A DNA stretch of 64,000 nucleotides from an unidentified bacterial endosymbiont (GTDB lineage: Bacteria > Pseudomonadota > Gammaproteobacteria > Enterobacterales > G038960095): NCBI RefSeq assembly GCF_918320885.1, contig NZ_OU907312.1:992465-1056464 (forward strand). Reading direction: 5' to 3'. The position numbers and the translations under genes are program-made. Shown here piece by piece: positions 18,802-29,676 of this stretch. Each line of letters starts with the position of its first letter. The first letter of the stretch is position 1. The notes beneath the pieces were generated by a model. That model worked only from the letters and a program-made list of their open reading frames with translations. It did not search any database and had not been told where the DNA came from.

Positions 18802-19431
18802 TTACTCCGACTCTCGCTGTTCAGGCTTATAAGTGCGTAGGGCCCAGATGAGCAGACCAAGGATAAAAAAGGCGCTGGGTGCCAGTAAAAACAGTCCGTT
18901 AGCTAGATACCATCCGCCATTTTGCAGCGTAGGAAGTAGTGTGAATCCTAATAGTTGACCGGAACCTATCACTTCTCGTAGAGCCCCTACTAATACAAGA
19001 ATCAGGCCATAGCCCAGGCCATGGCCAATCCCATCGACAAAGCTCAGCAGGGGAGGTGACTGCATCGCACAAGCTTCTGCACGCCCCATCACAATGCAGT
19101 TGGTGATAATCAGGCCGACAAAGACCGAAAGCTGTTTAGAGAGCGGGTAGGCATAGGCCTTCAAGAGCTGATCGACCACAATCACCAAGGAGGCGATAAT
19201 GGTCATTTGCACAATAATGCGCACACTATTAGGAATATGATGGCGAATCAATGAGATGCAGCTGCTAGAACAGGCGGTGACTAAAGAGAGTGCTAGCGCC
19301 ATGACCAGTGCAGTCTCTAGCTTAGTGGTCACGGCCAATGCCGAACAAACCCCTAAGATCTGTAGCGCAATAGGATTATTGTCTATTAATGGATTCAGGA
19401 GCGCTTTTCTAAGAGAATTTTGTTTAGCCAT
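18802..19431 (-). CDS. nqrD: Na+-NQR subunit D
   Basis: Membrane partner of NqrE, RnfE-like. I take the ATG at 19429-19431 ([15 protein letters not shown]), giving 209 residues. The longer reading to 19473 would intrude further into nqrC. Conserved points are [17 protein letters not shown] and [17 protein letters not shown], each with the cysteine of the shared iron site. It overlaps nqrC by eight bases, a sign of coupled translation in the operon. Confidence 0.96.
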   Translation of the reverse strand: MAKQNSLRKALLNPLIDNNPIALQILGVCSALAVTTKLETALVMALALSLVTACSSSCISLIRHHIPNSVRIIVQMTIIASLVIVVDQLLKAYAYPLSKQLSVFVGLIITNCIVMGRAEACAMQSPPLLSFVDGIGHGLGYGLILVLVGALREVIGSGQLLGFTLLPTLQNGGWYLANGLFLLAPSAFFILGLLIWALRTYKPEQRESE

Positions 19432-20212
19432 GATTGAACAGTCCTCCCCGGATTTTAGCCAGAAATGGACCATAACCCAGGGGTCCTAACCAAAAGTTCA
19501 GTGTACCCTGCACTCCTTTGGTGGTGAGGGTGGCACCAGATAACGCATCGATAGCATGGGGATCAGCTCTATGGTTACCGCCTTTTTTGAGTTGGATGGC
19601 CAGTTGGCCTTGAGCATTAAACAGCTGTTTACCCATCCACTGTTGGCGCCACTGCAGATTATCGACCTCACCGCCTAACCCTGGCGTCTCGCCATGCTGG
19701 TAATAACTGAGTCCCTGTACCGTAGATCCATCCGCTTGGATGGCGATAAAAGCGTACATCATGGCCCATAAACCGTTGCCATAGAGTGGTAATATCACCG
19801 AATCGATCTTCCCAGAAGGCTGTCGTACCAGATAGATCCGCTGTTGATTAGCACGTCGTTGAATGTGGGCGAGATCTTCTTCTGGGGCCAAAGCAGTGCT
19901 ATGTTCAGGGAGGCGGGCGGCCATTTGGTCATCCAATAGCCTCGCATCCTCTGCCATAAATTCTCCAGAGGCCAGATCGATTAAGCGAGGTTGTAGCCGT
20001 TGATGGAAGATCTCCATGATCTGCTCGGCGCTCATTTCGGGAGAGAGTAGTCCGGCGACTTGTAAAATCGTCCGTTGTTGATCCAGCTGTTGTTGTTGTC
20101 GCTGACGTTCTCGTAGCCCTACGGCGGTCCCTGCGACGACGATAGAGCAGATCAAACATAACAGCAGCACTACGCCTAGTGTTTTACCGGTACGCTCAGG
20201 GTTATTGGACAC
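19424..20212 (-). CDS. nqrC: Na+-NQR subunit C
   Basis: Carries a covalently bound FMN on a periplasmic domain. It has 262 residues. One N-terminal membrane helix (about 10-32) is followed by the FMN-binding domain with the flavinylation motif [13 protein letters not shown], whose threonine is the ApbE target, and GLGGEVDN upstream. Overlaps with nqrB (11 bp) and nqrD (8 bp) keep the operon compact. Nothing unusual is seen in the sequence. Confidence 0.97.
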   Translation of the reverse strand: MSNNPERTGKTLGVVLLLCLICSIVVAGTAVGLRERQRQQQQLDQQRTILQVAGLLSPEMSAEQIMEIFHQRLQPRLIDLASGEFMAEDARLLDDQMAARLPEHSTALAPEEDLAHIQRRANQQRIYLVRQPSGKIDSVILPLYGNGLWAMMYAFIAIQADGSTVQGLSYYQHGETPGLGGEVDNLQWRQQWMGKQLFNAQGQLAIQLKKGGNHRADPHAIDALSGATLTTKGVQGTLNFWLGPLGYGPFLAKIRGGLFNHG

Positions 20213-21449
20213 GTCGCTGCCTCCGCTTGATGTTTGCTTGGGCTACTAGATAATCCAATAGGGGGGCAAACAGGTTCGCAAACAGGATGGCCAACATGAT
20301 CCCCTCTGGGTAGGCTGGGTTCACCACCCGAATCAAGACGGTCATGGCACCAATCAAGATACCGTACCACCACCTGCCACAGTCAGTAAAGGCCGCAGAG
20401 ACCGGATCAGTCGCCATAAAGATTATGCCAAAGGCATAGCCGCCCAGTACCAGATGCCAGTACCAAGGCATCGCAAACAAGGGGTTAGTGTCAGAACCTA
20501 TCCAGTTAAACAGCACAGAGAAGCTGCACATGCCAATCATCACGCCAGCCACAATACGCCAGGAGGCTAGTCGAGCCAGCAGGAGTACTACACCGCTTAG
20601 CAAGATAATCAGTGTGGAGGTTTCACCGATTGACCCCGGCATATAGCCTAAAAAGGCATCCAGCCAGCGCAAAGGTTGTGCCGTAAGAGGATCCAGCAGG
20701 GCAGCCTCTCCGCCACTAGCCCACTGTGACAGAGCGGTAGCCCCAGAGTAGCCATCAGCAGCGATCCAAACGGCATCTCCAGAGAGTTGGGCGGGATAGG
20801 AGAAAAATAGAAAAGCCCGGCCAGCGAGCGCTGGATTGAGGAAATTACGGCCGGTTCCCCCAAAGAGCTCTTTGGCAATGACCACCCCAAAACTGATCCC
20901 CAGGGCTGCTTGCCAGAGTGGTAGTGTCGGCGGCACAATCAATGCAAATAGGATTGAGGTGACAAAAAAACCCTCATTCACTTCATGCCGGCGTACCATG
21001 GCAAACAGCACTTCCCAAAAGATTCCGACTATAAAGATAGTGATATAGAGCGGTAAAAAATGGAAGAGACCCAGTAGCAGCTGACTGCCAACGCCAGCCC
21101 CCGGGAGTCTTAAAGAGGCGCCGAGTAGCTCAACCCAGTGATAGCGCCAATGGTGGCTAATCACCTGAGTCAATGCCGCATCACTGTAGAGATGATTCAG
21201 CGTCTGAAGGCTCTGTTGGCCGGTCATGTAAACGCCCCACAGCGCTGGCGGTAGTGCGGCCAACCAGACCCAGATCATCATTCGCTTTAAGTCGAGAGCA
21301 TCCCGTACATGAGTGGTCCCTTGCGTGACTGCTCCGTTCGTGTACAGCAGCGTGGCGACTGCTTCATAGAGTGGGTGCCAGCGCTGATAGCGACCACCGG
21401 GGGCGCAATGAGGTGCTAGACGCTGTAACCAATGGTGGAGGCTCATCAC
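20202..21449 (-). CDS. nqrB: Na+-NQR subunit B
   Basis: Main membrane subunit that forms the sodium pathway and carries covalent FMN and riboflavin. It has 415 residues with about ten hydrophobic segments. The flavinylation motif GYSGATALS is at the centre, preceded by the conserved [20 protein letters not shown] stretch. It begins three bases after nqrA. The sequence is close to family length and shows no interruption. Together with the other subunits it implies respiration that builds a sodium gradient. Confidence 0.98.
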   Translation of the reverse strand: MMSLHHWLQRLAPHCAPGGRYQRWHPLYEAVATLLYTNGAVTQGTTHVRDALDLKRMMIWVWLAALPPALWGVYMTGQQSLQTLNHLYSDAALTQVISHHWRYHWVELLGASLRLPGAGVGSQLLLGLFHFLPLYITIFIVGIFWEVLFAMVRRHEVNEGFFVTSILFALIVPPTLPLWQAALGISFGVVIAKELFGGTGRNFLNPALAGRAFLFFSYPAQLSGDAVWIAADGYSGATALSQWASGGEAALLDPLTAQPLRWLDAFLGYMPGSIGETSTLIILLSGVVLLLARLASWRIVAGVMIGMCSFSVLFNWIGSDTNPLFAMPWYWHLVLGGYAFGIIFMATDPVSAAFTDCGRWWYGILIGAMTVLIRVVNPAYPEGIMLAILFANLFAPLLDYLVAQANIKRRQRRVQ

Positions 21450-21452
21450 CGA

Positions 21453-22799
21453 TTACCCCTCTTTTTCAATGGTGGTCAGGAGCTGACGGAGTAGGGGGCC
21501 ATAGGCCTGTTTCCCCGGGCAGACAAAGGTACAGAGGGCTAAATCCTCCTCTTCTAACTCTAGGCATCCTAGCGCTTGTGCCTGCTCACTGTCACCAATA
21601 ATCAGTGCCCGTAATAACAGGGTGGGCAAGAGATCTAACGGCATGATACGCTCATAGGTGCCAATAGGCACCATCGCACGGGCATCCCCTTGTCGCGCGG
21701 TAGTGATATTGACGCTGTTGGGAGGGCTGAAATGGCTATAGGTGGTTCGAGTAATAGAAAATTTACTCCCGCCAGGGCGTACCCAACCGAAAAACTCCCC
21801 TTGTCGCCCCTCTAAGAGAACGGAAACCTGCTGGTGATAACGTCCGAGGAAAGCGTGCGGCCCGGTAGCCAGAGTTCCCTGTAGTACGGAACCCGAGATA
21901 ATGCGGTTGTCACCCTGTTTCAACTGCTGGGTGGTGAGCTCCGTTAAATCGGCGCCTAGGCGGGTCCGTAGCAGCCGCGGCTGAATAACTTGTGGTCCCC
22001 CTAAGGCGATCACCCGATCGGTATAGAGCTCCCCAGTCGTCAACAGGTGACCAAGCGCAATCACATCCTGGTAACCAATATGCCAGACTGGCCGCTGCAG
22101 TGTGGCGGGGTGTAAGCAGTGGATATGAGTCCCGACTAAACCAGCAGGGTGTGGACCGCTGAACTCAGCTATCACGACTTGAGCGCTTGCCGGCTGCGGG
22201 ATCAAGGCGCCTGAGGGTTGACAGAGGTATAAGGGTCCTGGGGTTAGTCTGGTGAGTAGCGTGATTCCATGGAGAAAGGCTTCAGGTTGCTCCTGGATAA
22301 TGAGTGCGGGATCAGCCGCTAGTGGCTGGGTGTCGATGGCGGTGACAAAAATAGCGGCGGGTTGACTATCCAGGGCTGGCACATGGCCAAAGGGACGGGA
22401 ACGTAGTGCTGTCCAAAGACCTGAGGCGATCAGCGTATCGCGAATTAATTGAGCGTCAAGCGTTGCCAACTGTTCTGGAGTGTAGTGCGCAAACGTGAGG
22501 GGTTCATCCTCCTCCACTTGGATAACCAAGGATTGCAGCACTCGTCTGGCCCCACGATGGAGGGCGGTGACAATACCCCCGGCAGGCGCAGTATAGCGGA
22601 CACCAGGGCTATTTTTGTCGAGAAAGAGTAACTGTCCTTTTTTGACACGTTCCCCTTCGGTCACTTGGAGCAGCGGCCGTAGGCCTGGGATCTCCTCTCC
22701 CAGCAGCGCGACTTGGCGGATCACTGGACCTTGGTCAATATAGGGTTGAGGCTGACCCGCGATAGGCAGATCTAAGCCCTTCTTAATGGTGATCCTCAT
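21453..22799 (-). CDS. nqrA: Na+-NQR subunit A
   Basis: Peripheral subunit of the sodium-pumping NADH:quinone reductase. It has 448 residues. Visible family features are the N-terminal [15 protein letters not shown], the [16 protein letters not shown] stretch and the C-terminal [17 protein letters not shown]. It is the first gene of the operon nqrABCDEF-apbE-nqrM. The roughly 200 bp upstream would contain the operon promoter, but I cannot point to a confident -35/-10 pair. Confidence 0.97.
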   Translation of the reverse strand: MRITIKKGLDLPIAGQPQPYIDQGPVIRQVALLGEEIPGLRPLLQVTEGERVKKGQLLFLDKNSPGVRYTAPAGGIVTALHRGARRVLQSLVIQVEEDEPLTFAHYTPEQLATLDAQLIRDTLIASGLWTALRSRPFGHVPALDSQPAAIFVTAIDTQPLAADPALIIQEQPEAFLHGITLLTRLTPGPLYLCQPSGALIPQPASAQVVIAEFSGPHPAGLVGTHIHCLHPATLQRPVWHIGYQDVIALGHLLTTGELYTDRVIALGGPQVIQPRLLRTRLGADLTELTTQQLKQGDNRIISGSVLQGTLATGPHAFLGRYHQQVSVLLEGRQGEFFGWVRPGGSKFSITRTTYSHFSPPNSVNITTARQGDARAMVPIGTYERIMPLDLLPTLLLRALIIGDSEQAQALGCLELEEEDLALCTFVCPGKQAYGPLLRQLLTTIEKEG

Positions 22800-23000
22800 G
22801 GGTTACCCACTTCTGTTTTTGCGTGGTACTGGGTTCATTGAAAGGTCGATAAGTCGTGCTGGGCACTATCGACTCAATACAGTGAGATCACCTGGAATAA
22901 CGGCTAACAATTATAGCACCACTGCCTCATAAGCAAAGGGAAAGGCTAGGATTACTCAGTAAAAAAAACAGGCCAAACCCTCTAATAACCACCGCTTGGT

Positions 23001-23309
23001 TTATCGGGCGCAGGGTGGTGAGGACGGAGGAGATCCATCACACTGCTCCCATTCCTGTTGGTTGTAGGTATGCAGGGAGAGAGCCTGCAGCGATCCTATA
23101 GGTTTGAGTAGCGGTTTTAACACTTGATAAACGGCACGGTGTCGTGCTAGGCGGGATTGACCGGAAAAACCAGCACAAACGAGCACCACTTTAAAATGGC
23201 TTTCAGGGCCCAACCTGCCTTGATGTTGATGGCTTTGATTAATGACTTGGAGTACCTGCGGATCAAATGTGATCTGCAGTGTGGTGGTGATCATGGCTTC
23301 AATAGTCAT
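23001..23309 (-). CDS. bolA: BolA-family regulator
   Basis: BolA-like protein, in enterics a stress-responsive DNA-binding factor and glutaredoxin partner in iron-sulphur handling. I take the ATG at 23307-23309, giving 102 residues, because the N-terminus then aligns with E. coli BolA (105). The class II KH-like core is clear in GPESHFKVVLVCAGFSG, RHRAVYQVLKP and LSLHTYNQQEWE, including the histidine pair used for cluster binding. It ends in SPPCAR, close to the E. coli SPPCRG tail. It lies 200 bp before nqrA on the same strand. Confidence 0.9.
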   Translation of the reverse strand: MTIEAMITTTLQITFDPQVLQVINQSHQHQGRLGPESHFKVVLVCAGFSGQSRLARHRAVYQVLKPLLKPIGSLQALSLHTYNQQEWEQCDGSPPSSPPCAR

Positions 23310-23409
23310 AGTAGGGGTATTCAATGGCCCGCGAACTGTTTTAATCACTATACTATCGCCAACAACAAAATTGAACAGCCCGGAAACATTCTGGAGGAGG
23401 ACTCTTCTG

Positions 23410-23859
23410 TTATTGGGGCTTATCCTCCAGCGGGGGGGCTCTATTTTCTGAGGCTAGAGAAGGCTCAGAGGTCTGGTTCAAAGCGGTTTTTAGCGCTGGA
23501 TCAGGCGGATTGGGTTGGCCATGACTGAGGGGTGATCGCCTGGAGAGATTCTCACGACCGCGCCTAGGGCTAGTTGCTAATTCATAGCCTAACGGCGTCA
23601 GTGGTAGTTTCCGCTGATTCATTAAGCGGGGAGGGCGACTTGGGGCGTTAGGGTTGGAGAGTGTCTGTTGACGTTGTTGGACTATCGCTTGATCACAGGC
23701 GATGGTTTCTGTAGTGGTCATCCGATTAGGTACGGATGAATTGGCTTCAGGAGCGGCATTCGTGGGTTGGCTTGGTGAAGGGGCAGAGGTTATCCGGGCT
23801 TCAGGCGCCATAATCGTGATCTCCCAGTAACTGGCAAGGATAGGTCCTTTTTTAAACAT
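23410..23859 (-). CDS. Hypothetical Pro/Ser-rich ORF
   Basis: An open frame of about 149 residues (ATG at 23859; a TTG at 23877 is a longer option). It has no domain I recognise, no signal peptide and no membrane segment. Proline, serine, asparagine and arginine dominate, and it looks intrinsically disordered. No clear ribosome site precedes either start. In E. coli bolA is next to yajG, a lipoprotein, which this is not. It may be a disordered secreted protein, a degraded gene or a chance frame. Confidence 0.3.
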   Translation of the reverse strand: MFKKGPILASYWEITIMAPEARITSAPSPSQPTNAAPEANSSVPNRMTTTETIACDQAIVQQRQQTLSNPNAPSRPPRLMNQRKLPLTPLGYELATSPRRGRENLSRRSPLSHGQPNPPDPALKTALNQTSEPSLASENRAPPLEDKPQ

Positions 23860-24171
23860 TAAGGAACCCGTGAACAATAGGATTAAGTCAATTCAGTATT
23901 GACGGTGCGGTATTTCTCTATTTGAGGGGAAATAACTGTGATTGATAAAAAACTTTACCAGGACCACTGTTAGGTGGCAGCGAATGGGTCTAACTATAGG
24001 ACCTGCAGAGAGGAAAATGCAAGGAGAAAATTTTTAATAAAACTTAATATATTCAGTAAATTACAAAAAAAATGCCCTCAGAACTGATCGAAATAATGAC
24101 GGATTCTTCACGGAGGATAGTGTTTTTTTAAACGGTATAAAAAACAACAGATGAGACCACAGACAAGAGGA
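23860..24171. other. AT-rich gap without a recognisable gene
   Basis: The segment between the Pro/Ser-rich ORF and the end of yajQ turns AT-rich after about 23930. I find no convincing ORF, tRNA or strong hairpin. Confidence 0.6.
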
Positions 24172-24663
24172 TTAATCGTGGAAGTTAGTGAATTGCAGGG
24201 GCTGTTCTAGCACTGTTTGTCGTAGGAGGCTCATGATCGCTTGCAAGGTATTACGTGATTTATCGATCACGCGCACCTGTTTATCTTGAATATTGGCTTG
24301 CGCTTTGGGATATTCCGTTTTAATCAGCTTTACTATCTTTTTAGCCAGTAGGCTATCGATGCCCTGCTTAAAGGGTATCTCAAAACTCCACAGTTTGCCG
24401 CTATGCGTAGGCTGAGGTGGGATAGTACAGGCACTTCGTTCAATACCACGTTTACTCAACTGATCGTACAAAATAGCTAGCAATTGCTGTAGCTGAAAAT
24501 CAGATTCAGTAGCGATTTTAACCGTTTCAGCTTTTTCATTGAGTTCAACTGAGGTAGTCACTTGACGGAAGTCCCAGCGATTGGCCACTTCACGTTGTAC
24601 GTTAGCTACGGTATCACGGATCACTTGCCGGTCGACTTCTGAGATGATATCAAACGAGGGCAT
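24172..24663 (-). CDS. yajQ: YajQ-family nucleotide-binding protein
   Basis: YajQ-like protein of 163 residues, the family length. The ATG at 24661-24663 (MPSFDIISEVDRQ) has AAGGAA upstream and is preferred over the longer frame. Conserved elements are VANVQREVANRWDFR, DFQLQQLLAILYDQLSKRG and the C-terminal RVIDKSRNTLQAIMSLLR. Some homologues bind cyclic-di-GMP or RNA, but the role here is unknown. It lies alone downstream of the oligopeptide-binding protein; an 8-base inverted repeat (arms 24794-24801 and 24826-24833) separates them and may be a terminator. Confidence 0.95.
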   Translation of the reverse strand: MPSFDIISEVDRQVIRDTVANVQREVANRWDFRQVTTSVELNEKAETVKIATESDFQLQQLLAILYDQLSKRGIERSACTIPPQPTHSGKLWSFEIPFKQGIDSLLAKKIVKLIKTEYPKAQANIQDKQVRVIDKSRNTLQAIMSLLRQTVLEQPLQFTNFHD

Positions 24664-24856
24664 TGATAGAGGTTCCTTGCTTAAGGGAGGTAGCGTCACT
24701 ACGATGCTGCAGGTTGACGCCGGCGCCAGCGTCATTATAAAGGAAGAGCCTTCGGCTAGCAATGGCTACGCTTTTTCAACACAAGATAGATCTCCAGTGG
24801 CCCCATTGTTCCTGAAGTGATGAATGCCACTGGGAGGAGGTTGGTGATGCCTACTA

Positions 24857-26515
24857 TCAGGGTTTTTTAGGCACTAGTGGCGCTTTAGTGATGTAAAGAT
24901 CTTTAGTATAAAATAGGTTCATCTGGTTACGGTCACTGAAGCCACCAATAGAGGGTTTCACCAGCCTCACTGCCACGAGGTGGATCATCGGGATAACCGG
25001 GACATCCTCAGCTAATTGCGCCTCTGCTTGGTGATACAGGGGATAACGTTCAGTCTCATAGAGGCATTCAGCTGCCTGATCAAGCGACTGATCGAAATTC
25101 AGATTACAGTAACCGGTCGTATTGTAGCTAGAATGCGATATGAACTCACTGAGCAGGGCATAGGGCTCACAGTAAGTGGTAAAAGCACCAAAGTGTGCTG
25201 CTTGATAATTTCCTGAGCGTCTCTCTGCTAAAAAAACTTTCCACTCCTGATGGGTGAGGGTTGTTTCTACGCCTAAGTGAGTACGCCATAGCGTGCTGAC
25301 CAGTAGTGCTAACTGTTTATTGGCCTCAGAGGTGTGGTAGAGCAGCGTAAAACGTAAGGGGTTTTTAGCGCTATAACCCGCCTCTTTGAGTAGTTTTTTG
25401 GCCGTTTGCAGGCGCTGTTCCGAACGCCATGAACGCCAGGGAGGCTGGTAAGCGGTTAACCCCCCTAAACCCTGGGGGACCACATTATAAGCGGGCTGCG
25501 CTCCTGAGATGAGCAACTGTTGTAAGATGAGTTGGCGATCGAGTACTAAATTCAGGGCTTGACGTACCCGGACATCATCAAATGGCGGGATTTTAGTATT
25601 GAATTGATAGCCTTGCACCGCAGGCTTTGGAAAGAGTCGAAATTCCTTAGGAAACTCCTGTTGTAATTTTTGTAACCGGGCTGAGGGAATTCTAGAATGG
25701 GTCAGATCGATAGCGCCGGTCCGATAGCCGGCAATTTCTGGTTCTTCATCGAGTGGTAGATAGGTGACTTGATCAATGACAGTCTGGTGATTGTTCCAGT
25801 AGTGGGGATTGCGGACGAGCACAATCTTATCATTAATAATCCGTTTTTTAAGGCAATAGGCACCATTGCCTACCCAGTGGGCGGGTAGGGTCCACTGCTC
25901 CCCCTGTTGCGTAATGGTCCCATGATGTACAGGCAGCAACGCGCAATGAACTAACAATTTCTTTAAAAATCCTAGCGGTTGCGATAGCGAGAGCTGCAAC
26001 GTCAGTGGACCGAGCGCTCTCACCCCTAAGGCTTCAGGGGGTAACTGCCCAGCAAGCACCTCATCAATATTGACGACTTTCATAATTTGTAAAATATCTG
26101 CTCTGATCGCGGCGGTTTTTGGATCGGCAAGACGCTGGAAGCTATAGACAAAGTCAAGCGCCGTGAGGGGATCACCGTTGGACCAGCGGGCCCCAGGGCG
26201 CATATAAAAGGTCCAGATTTTCTTATCGGGGCTGTAGGCATAGAGTGCCATTCCAGGGGTGACGTCACCGTGGCGATCAAGAATAAATAGTCCCTCCAGG
26301 AGATCACGCATGATCTTCTGTTCGGGTGTGCCTACGGTTTTATGAGGGTCAAGCGACTGCGGTTCGTCACCGTTGCTGATGACCAACTGTTGTACCGTGG
26401 TCAAAGGTTGGATAGCTGATTCTCCAGCGGCGCGTAAAATAGTCTGAAACCAACCCATTCCGAAGACTCCTATCAGGATAGTAGGCCAATAGTGCTGTTT
26501 TTTAAGATTCATCAT
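24857..26515 (-). CDS. Periplasmic oligopeptide-binding protein (OppA/MppA-like)
   Basis: Solute-binding protein family 5, which captures peptides in the periplasm for ABC import. I take ATG 26515 (or the adjacent 26512), giving about 552 residues. A basic start plus hydrophobic stretch up to about residue 30 is the signal peptide. Family signatures are DEPQSLDPHKTVGTPE, YVFYSF-like FVYSFQRLADPKT, RWSNGDPLTALD, and FDDVRVRQALNLVLDR. No oppBCDF permease or ATPase genes are adjacent, so it is either an orphan MppA-like protein that uses a permease encoded elsewhere or a relict. The gene is intact. Confidence 0.9.
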   Translation of the reverse strand: MMNLKKQHYWPTILIGVFGMGWFQTILRAAGESAIQPLTTVQQLVISNGDEPQSLDPHKTVGTPEQKIMRDLLEGLFILDRHGDVTPGMALYAYSPDKKIWTFYMRPGARWSNGDPLTALDFVYSFQRLADPKTAAIRADILQIMKVVNIDEVLAGQLPPEALGVRALGPLTLQLSLSQPLGFLKKLLVHCALLPVHHGTITQQGEQWTLPAHWVGNGAYCLKKRIINDKIVLVRNPHYWNNHQTVIDQVTYLPLDEEPEIAGYRTGAIDLTHSRIPSARLQKLQQEFPKEFRLFPKPAVQGYQFNTKIPPFDDVRVRQALNLVLDRQLILQQLLISGAQPAYNVVPQGLGGLTAYQPPWRSWRSEQRLQTAKKLLKEAGYSAKNPLRFTLLYHTSEANKQLALLVSTLWRTHLGVETTLTHQEWKVFLAERRSGNYQAAHFGAFTTYCEPYALLSEFISHSSYNTTGYCNLNFDQSLDQAAECLYETERYPLYHQAEAQLAEDVPVIPMIHLVAVRLVKPSIGGFSDRNQMNLFYTKDLYITKAPLVPKKP

Positions 26516-26735
26516 CTTATCTTTTCTTTTCTTTTCTAGTGATAACGGACTATTGTTGGACCGCAAGGAGTAGTAACGCAAATGCTTTTTTATGTGTAAT
26601 ACTGTGTTGACTGTTTGATCTAGCTTCAGGACGGTTCTATGAACCCCATCAGGTTGATGGTGTAGACGGTTGTATTATTTATTGAAGTCGATCCAGAAAC
26701 CTAAGTTGCCAGAGTGTTGCCAGAGGGATAGCACG

Positions 26736-27902
26736 ATGAATCACACGACTGTAGTCACCTTGGCTCAAGCTTTAATCAACTGCCCCTCAATTACCCCTCA
26801 TGATGCCGGTTGTCAAGCACTACTGATGCAACGTTTGCAGGCGGTCGGTTTTACGGTGGAACCGTTAAATTTCGGGGATACCAGTAATTTTTGGGCGTGG
26901 CATGGGAGTGGCTCACCCTGTTTTACTTTTGCCGGCCATACTGACGTGGTGCCGCCAGGGCCACTGGCAGCCTGGCGCTACCCCCCATTTTCGGCTCAGA
27001 TAGCGGATGGTCTGCTTTATGGGCGTGGAGCGGCTGATATGAAGGGCGCTGTGGCGGCTATGGTGATTGCTGCAGAGCGCTTTGTGACCGAGCATCCTGA
27101 GCATTCGGGTCGCTTAGCGCTGTTAATCACCTCAGATGAGGAGGGAGAGGCGACTGATGGGACCCGTCGAGTCGTAGAAACCCTCCTGCAGCGTGGGGAG
27201 CGGATTGATTACTGTTTGGTTGGTGAGCCCTCGAGTGAGTCGCAATTGGGGGATGTGATAAAAATTGGTCGCCGGGGTTCCCTCAGTGCTACGGTGACTA
27301 TCCAGGGGATCCAGGGTCATGTTGCTTATCCTCACTTAGTGGATAACCCACTCCATCGCACACTGCCAGCACTGCAAGCGCTGCTAGCGATGGAATGGGA
27401 TCAGGGCACTGCCCAGTTTCCAGCGACGAGTTTGCAAATCACTGATATCCAGGCAGGTAGCGGGGTTGATAATGTTACCCCCTCGCAATTACGGCTCCAC
27501 CTGAATTGGCGTTATAGCCCACAGCTCATCACGCCACAGATCCAACAGCGGGTGACAACGCTATTGGACGATTATCAGCTGCCTTATACTATCCGTTGGC
27601 GGCTCTCTGGGGAGCCTTTTATTACCCCCCGTGGCACCTTGCTGGAGGCTGTTGTGGCTGCGGTGCAGCACTGCACTGGCTTAACCCCCGAGCAGTCAAC
27701 GGCCGGGGGCACTTCAGATGGGCGGTTTATTGCACCCATGGGGGCACAGGTGGTGGAATTAGGGGTTAGCAATGCGACCATCCATCAAGCCAATGAGTCG
27801 GTCTCTATCGCGGAGCTAACCCTGTTATGTCAACTTTATCAGCAGCTGATGCGCTCTCTGCTCAATGACAGCGATAGGATAAGTGGCTACCCCAGCGCCT
27901 AG
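26736..27902 (+). CDS. dapE: N-succinyl-diaminopimelate desuccinylase
   Basis: Dinuclear zinc hydrolase making LL-diaminopimelate for lysine and peptidoglycan. The ATG at 26736, with AGAGGGA upstream, gives 388 residues; the longer frame from 26670 is rejected. M20 peptidase signatures are [11 protein letters not shown] (metal His and catalytic Asp), [15 protein letters not shown] (bridging Asp), [11 protein letters not shown] (catalytic and ligand Glu) and [10 protein letters not shown] near the end. It stands alone upstream of a lipoprotein gene and divergent from the oligopeptide-binding protein. Confidence 0.97.
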   Translation: MNHTTVVTLAQALINCPSITPHDAGCQALLMQRLQAVGFTVEPLNFGDTSNFWAWHGSGSPCFTFAGHTDVVPPGPLAAWRYPPFSAQIADGLLYGRGAADMKGAVAAMVIAAERFVTEHPEHSGRLALLITSDEEGEATDGTRRVVETLLQRGERIDYCLVGEPSSESQLGDVIKIGRRGSLSATVTIQGIQGHVAYPHLVDNPLHRTLPALQALLAMEWDQGTAQFPATSLQITDIQAGSGVDNVTPSQLRLHLNWRYSPQLITPQIQQRVTTLLDDYQLPYTIRWRLSGEPFITPRGTLLEAVVAAVQHCTGLTPEQSTAGGTSDGRFIAPMGAQVVELGVSNATIHQANESVSIAELTLLCQLYQQLMRSLLNDSDRISGYPSA

Positions 27903-28034
27903 CCTTTTTAGCAATTTTTGTTAGAATGACCGCGCTATTTTATCCTTAGGGCACCATCATTCGCTTCCCCCTATTTTATGGGAGGGTTGCTTGGTAGCCG
28001 TTGTCCTCTTTTCAAATTTTTAGGAACTCTCTTT

Positions 28035-28499
28035 ATGAACAAACCACTATTATCAACGAGTTTCATCATCCTCTTACTGAGTGGCTGTGCCAATAGTGAT
28101 CTCTACTCTGGGGATGTTTACCGGGCGGGACAAGCTAAGCAGGTGCAATCAGTGGCTTATGGAACCATTGTATATGCTCGTCCAGTCCTGATTCAGGGTG
28201 AAAATAAGGTCGATTTACTCGGGGGTCTTGCCGGTGCCGTACTGGGTGGGGTGTCAGGTAATGCCGTCGGTGGCGGGAAAGGAAAACAGTTAGCCACCGT
28301 CGTCGGCGGGTTTGGCGGGGCGATGGCTGGTGAAAAAATAGCTGATAAAATGAATCAGATCAAAGGATTGGAGCTAGAAATTCAAAAAGAGGATGGCAGT
28401 ACCGTCGTGGTGATCCAGAAAGCGGATCCCCGCTTCGCCGTTGGCCAAAAGGTGCGCCTGATCGATGATGGCCGGCGTGTGAATGTTTCCGTCCTGTGA
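28035..28499 (+). CDS. SlyB/Pcp-like outer-membrane lipoprotein
   Basis: A small lipoprotein (154 residues) starting at the ATG 28035 with AGGAACT upstream. The signal peptide ends IILLLSGC, a standard lipobox, with Ala next so outer-membrane sorting is expected. The 17 kDa surface antigen/Pcp family pattern follows: SGDVYRAGQAKQVQSVAYGTIV, then a glycine zipper (GGLAGAVLGGVSGNAVGGGKG ... GGFGGAMAG) and a C-terminal SH3-like half (VVVIQKADPRFAVGQKVRLI). It matches SlyB of PhoP regulons, but I see no PhoP box. Confidence 0.9.
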   Translation: MNKPLLSTSFIILLLSGCANSDLYSGDVYRAGQAKQVQSVAYGTIVYARPVLIQGENKVDLLGGLAGAVLGGVSGNAVGGGKGKQLATVVGGFGGAMAGEKIADKMNQIKGLELEIQKEDGSTVVVIQKADPRFAVGQKVRLIDDGRRVNVSVL

Positions 28500-28552
28500 T
28501 CGGACACCAATGCTAACACGACCCCACTGGGTTAGGCTGGAGAAGCCAGTCG

Positions 28553-29668
28553 ATGACTGGGCCTCTGTTTAATTTTGGCGCGGGTCCGGCTCTGTTGCCG
28601 CCCGCTGTCTTGAAAAGGGCACAGCAACAGCTGTTAGATTGGCAAGGATGCGGCCTCTCGGTCCTAGAGCTTGGCCATCGGAGTGAGCTTTTCCAACAGA
28701 TTACCCAGGCTGCTGAACGCGATCTACGGGATCTATTAGCGATCCCAAAGGAGTATCGGGTCCTGTTTATGCAGGGCGGGGCGCGGGGACAGTTTGCTGC
28801 TGTTCCGCTGAATTTATCAGGACAAGGGCGCCAGGCTGATTATATTGAAAGTGGTTATTGGTCGCGCTGTGCCGCCTTAGAGGGAGAGAAATACTGTACG
28901 GCCAAGATCATCGATGTGCGTTGCCAGCGTGAGGGCTTGTCGGCTATAAAACCGATGAGCGAATGGCCGATCTCTGATCAAGCGGCCTTCATTCATTATT
29001 GCCCTAATGAGACGATTAACGGTGTAGCGATTGATGAAGTTCCAGATTTTGGTGAGCGGGTGGTGGTGGCTGATATGTCTTCTACATTGTTGTCCCGCCC
29101 CATTGAGATCAAGCGTTTTGGGGTGATCTATGCCTGTGCTCAAAAAAATATCGGACCCGCTGGAATTACGCTGGTCATCATCCGTGATGACCTACTCGGT
29201 CGTGCCGATCAGGCACTACCCTCTATATTGAATTATACCCTGATGGCGCAAAGTCATTCCCTGTACAATACACCCCCTACGTTTGCTTGGTACTGTTGTG
29301 GCCTGATGTTTCAGTGGCTAAAGGCCCAAGGCGGGTTAGCGGCTATAGCCCTGCGTAACCAACAGAAAGCGGCAAAGCTATATGAGTTTATGGATGCTCA
29401 CCCGTTTTATATTAACCGGGTCCACCCCGCGCATCGTTCATTGATGAATATTCCCTTTTGGCTTTTACAATCTGACTTAGTCGATCTATTTTTGCAGCAG
29501 GCTCAGGGTGTTGGATTATATGCTTTAAAAGGACACCAGGTGGTTGGGGGGTTACGGGCTTCGCTTTACAATGCCATGCCATTTGCAGGGGTTAACACCT
29601 TAGTCGATTTTATGAGCGCTTTTCTTCAGCATTATGGTAGCGCTAACCCTCAGTGTGGCGGTCGTTAG
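28553..29668 (+). CDS. serC: Phosphoserine aminotransferase
   Basis: PLP-dependent enzyme for serine synthesis that also acts on the pyridoxal-phosphate pathway intermediate 3-hydroxy-4-phosphohydroxy-threonine. It has 371 residues (E. coli 362). Visible are FGAGPALLPPAVL at the N-terminus, LFMQGGARGQFAAVPLNL, the VVADMSSTLLSRPI segment and the PLP lysine in YACAQKNIGPAG. The C-terminal GGLRASLYNAMPF is typical. In enterics aroA follows serC; here a recombinase gene lies head-to-head only eight bases downstream and aroA is not in the window. Confidence 0.97.
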   Translation: MTGPLFNFGAGPALLPPAVLKRAQQQLLDWQGCGLSVLELGHRSELFQQITQAAERDLRDLLAIPKEYRVLFMQGGARGQFAAVPLNLSGQGRQADYIESGYWSRCAALEGEKYCTAKIIDVRCQREGLSAIKPMSEWPISDQAAFIHYCPNETINGVAIDEVPDFGERVVVADMSSTLLSRPIEIKRFGVIYACAQKNIGPAGITLVIIRDDLLGRADQALPSILNYTLMAQSHSLYNTPPTFAWYCCGLMFQWLKAQGGLAAIALRNQQKAAKLYEFMDAHPFYINRVHPAHRSLMNIPFWLLQSDLVDLFLQQAQGVGLYALKGHQVVGGLRASLYNAMPFAGVNTLVDFMSAFLQHYGSANPQCGGR

Positions 29669-29676
29669 CGCGGCCA

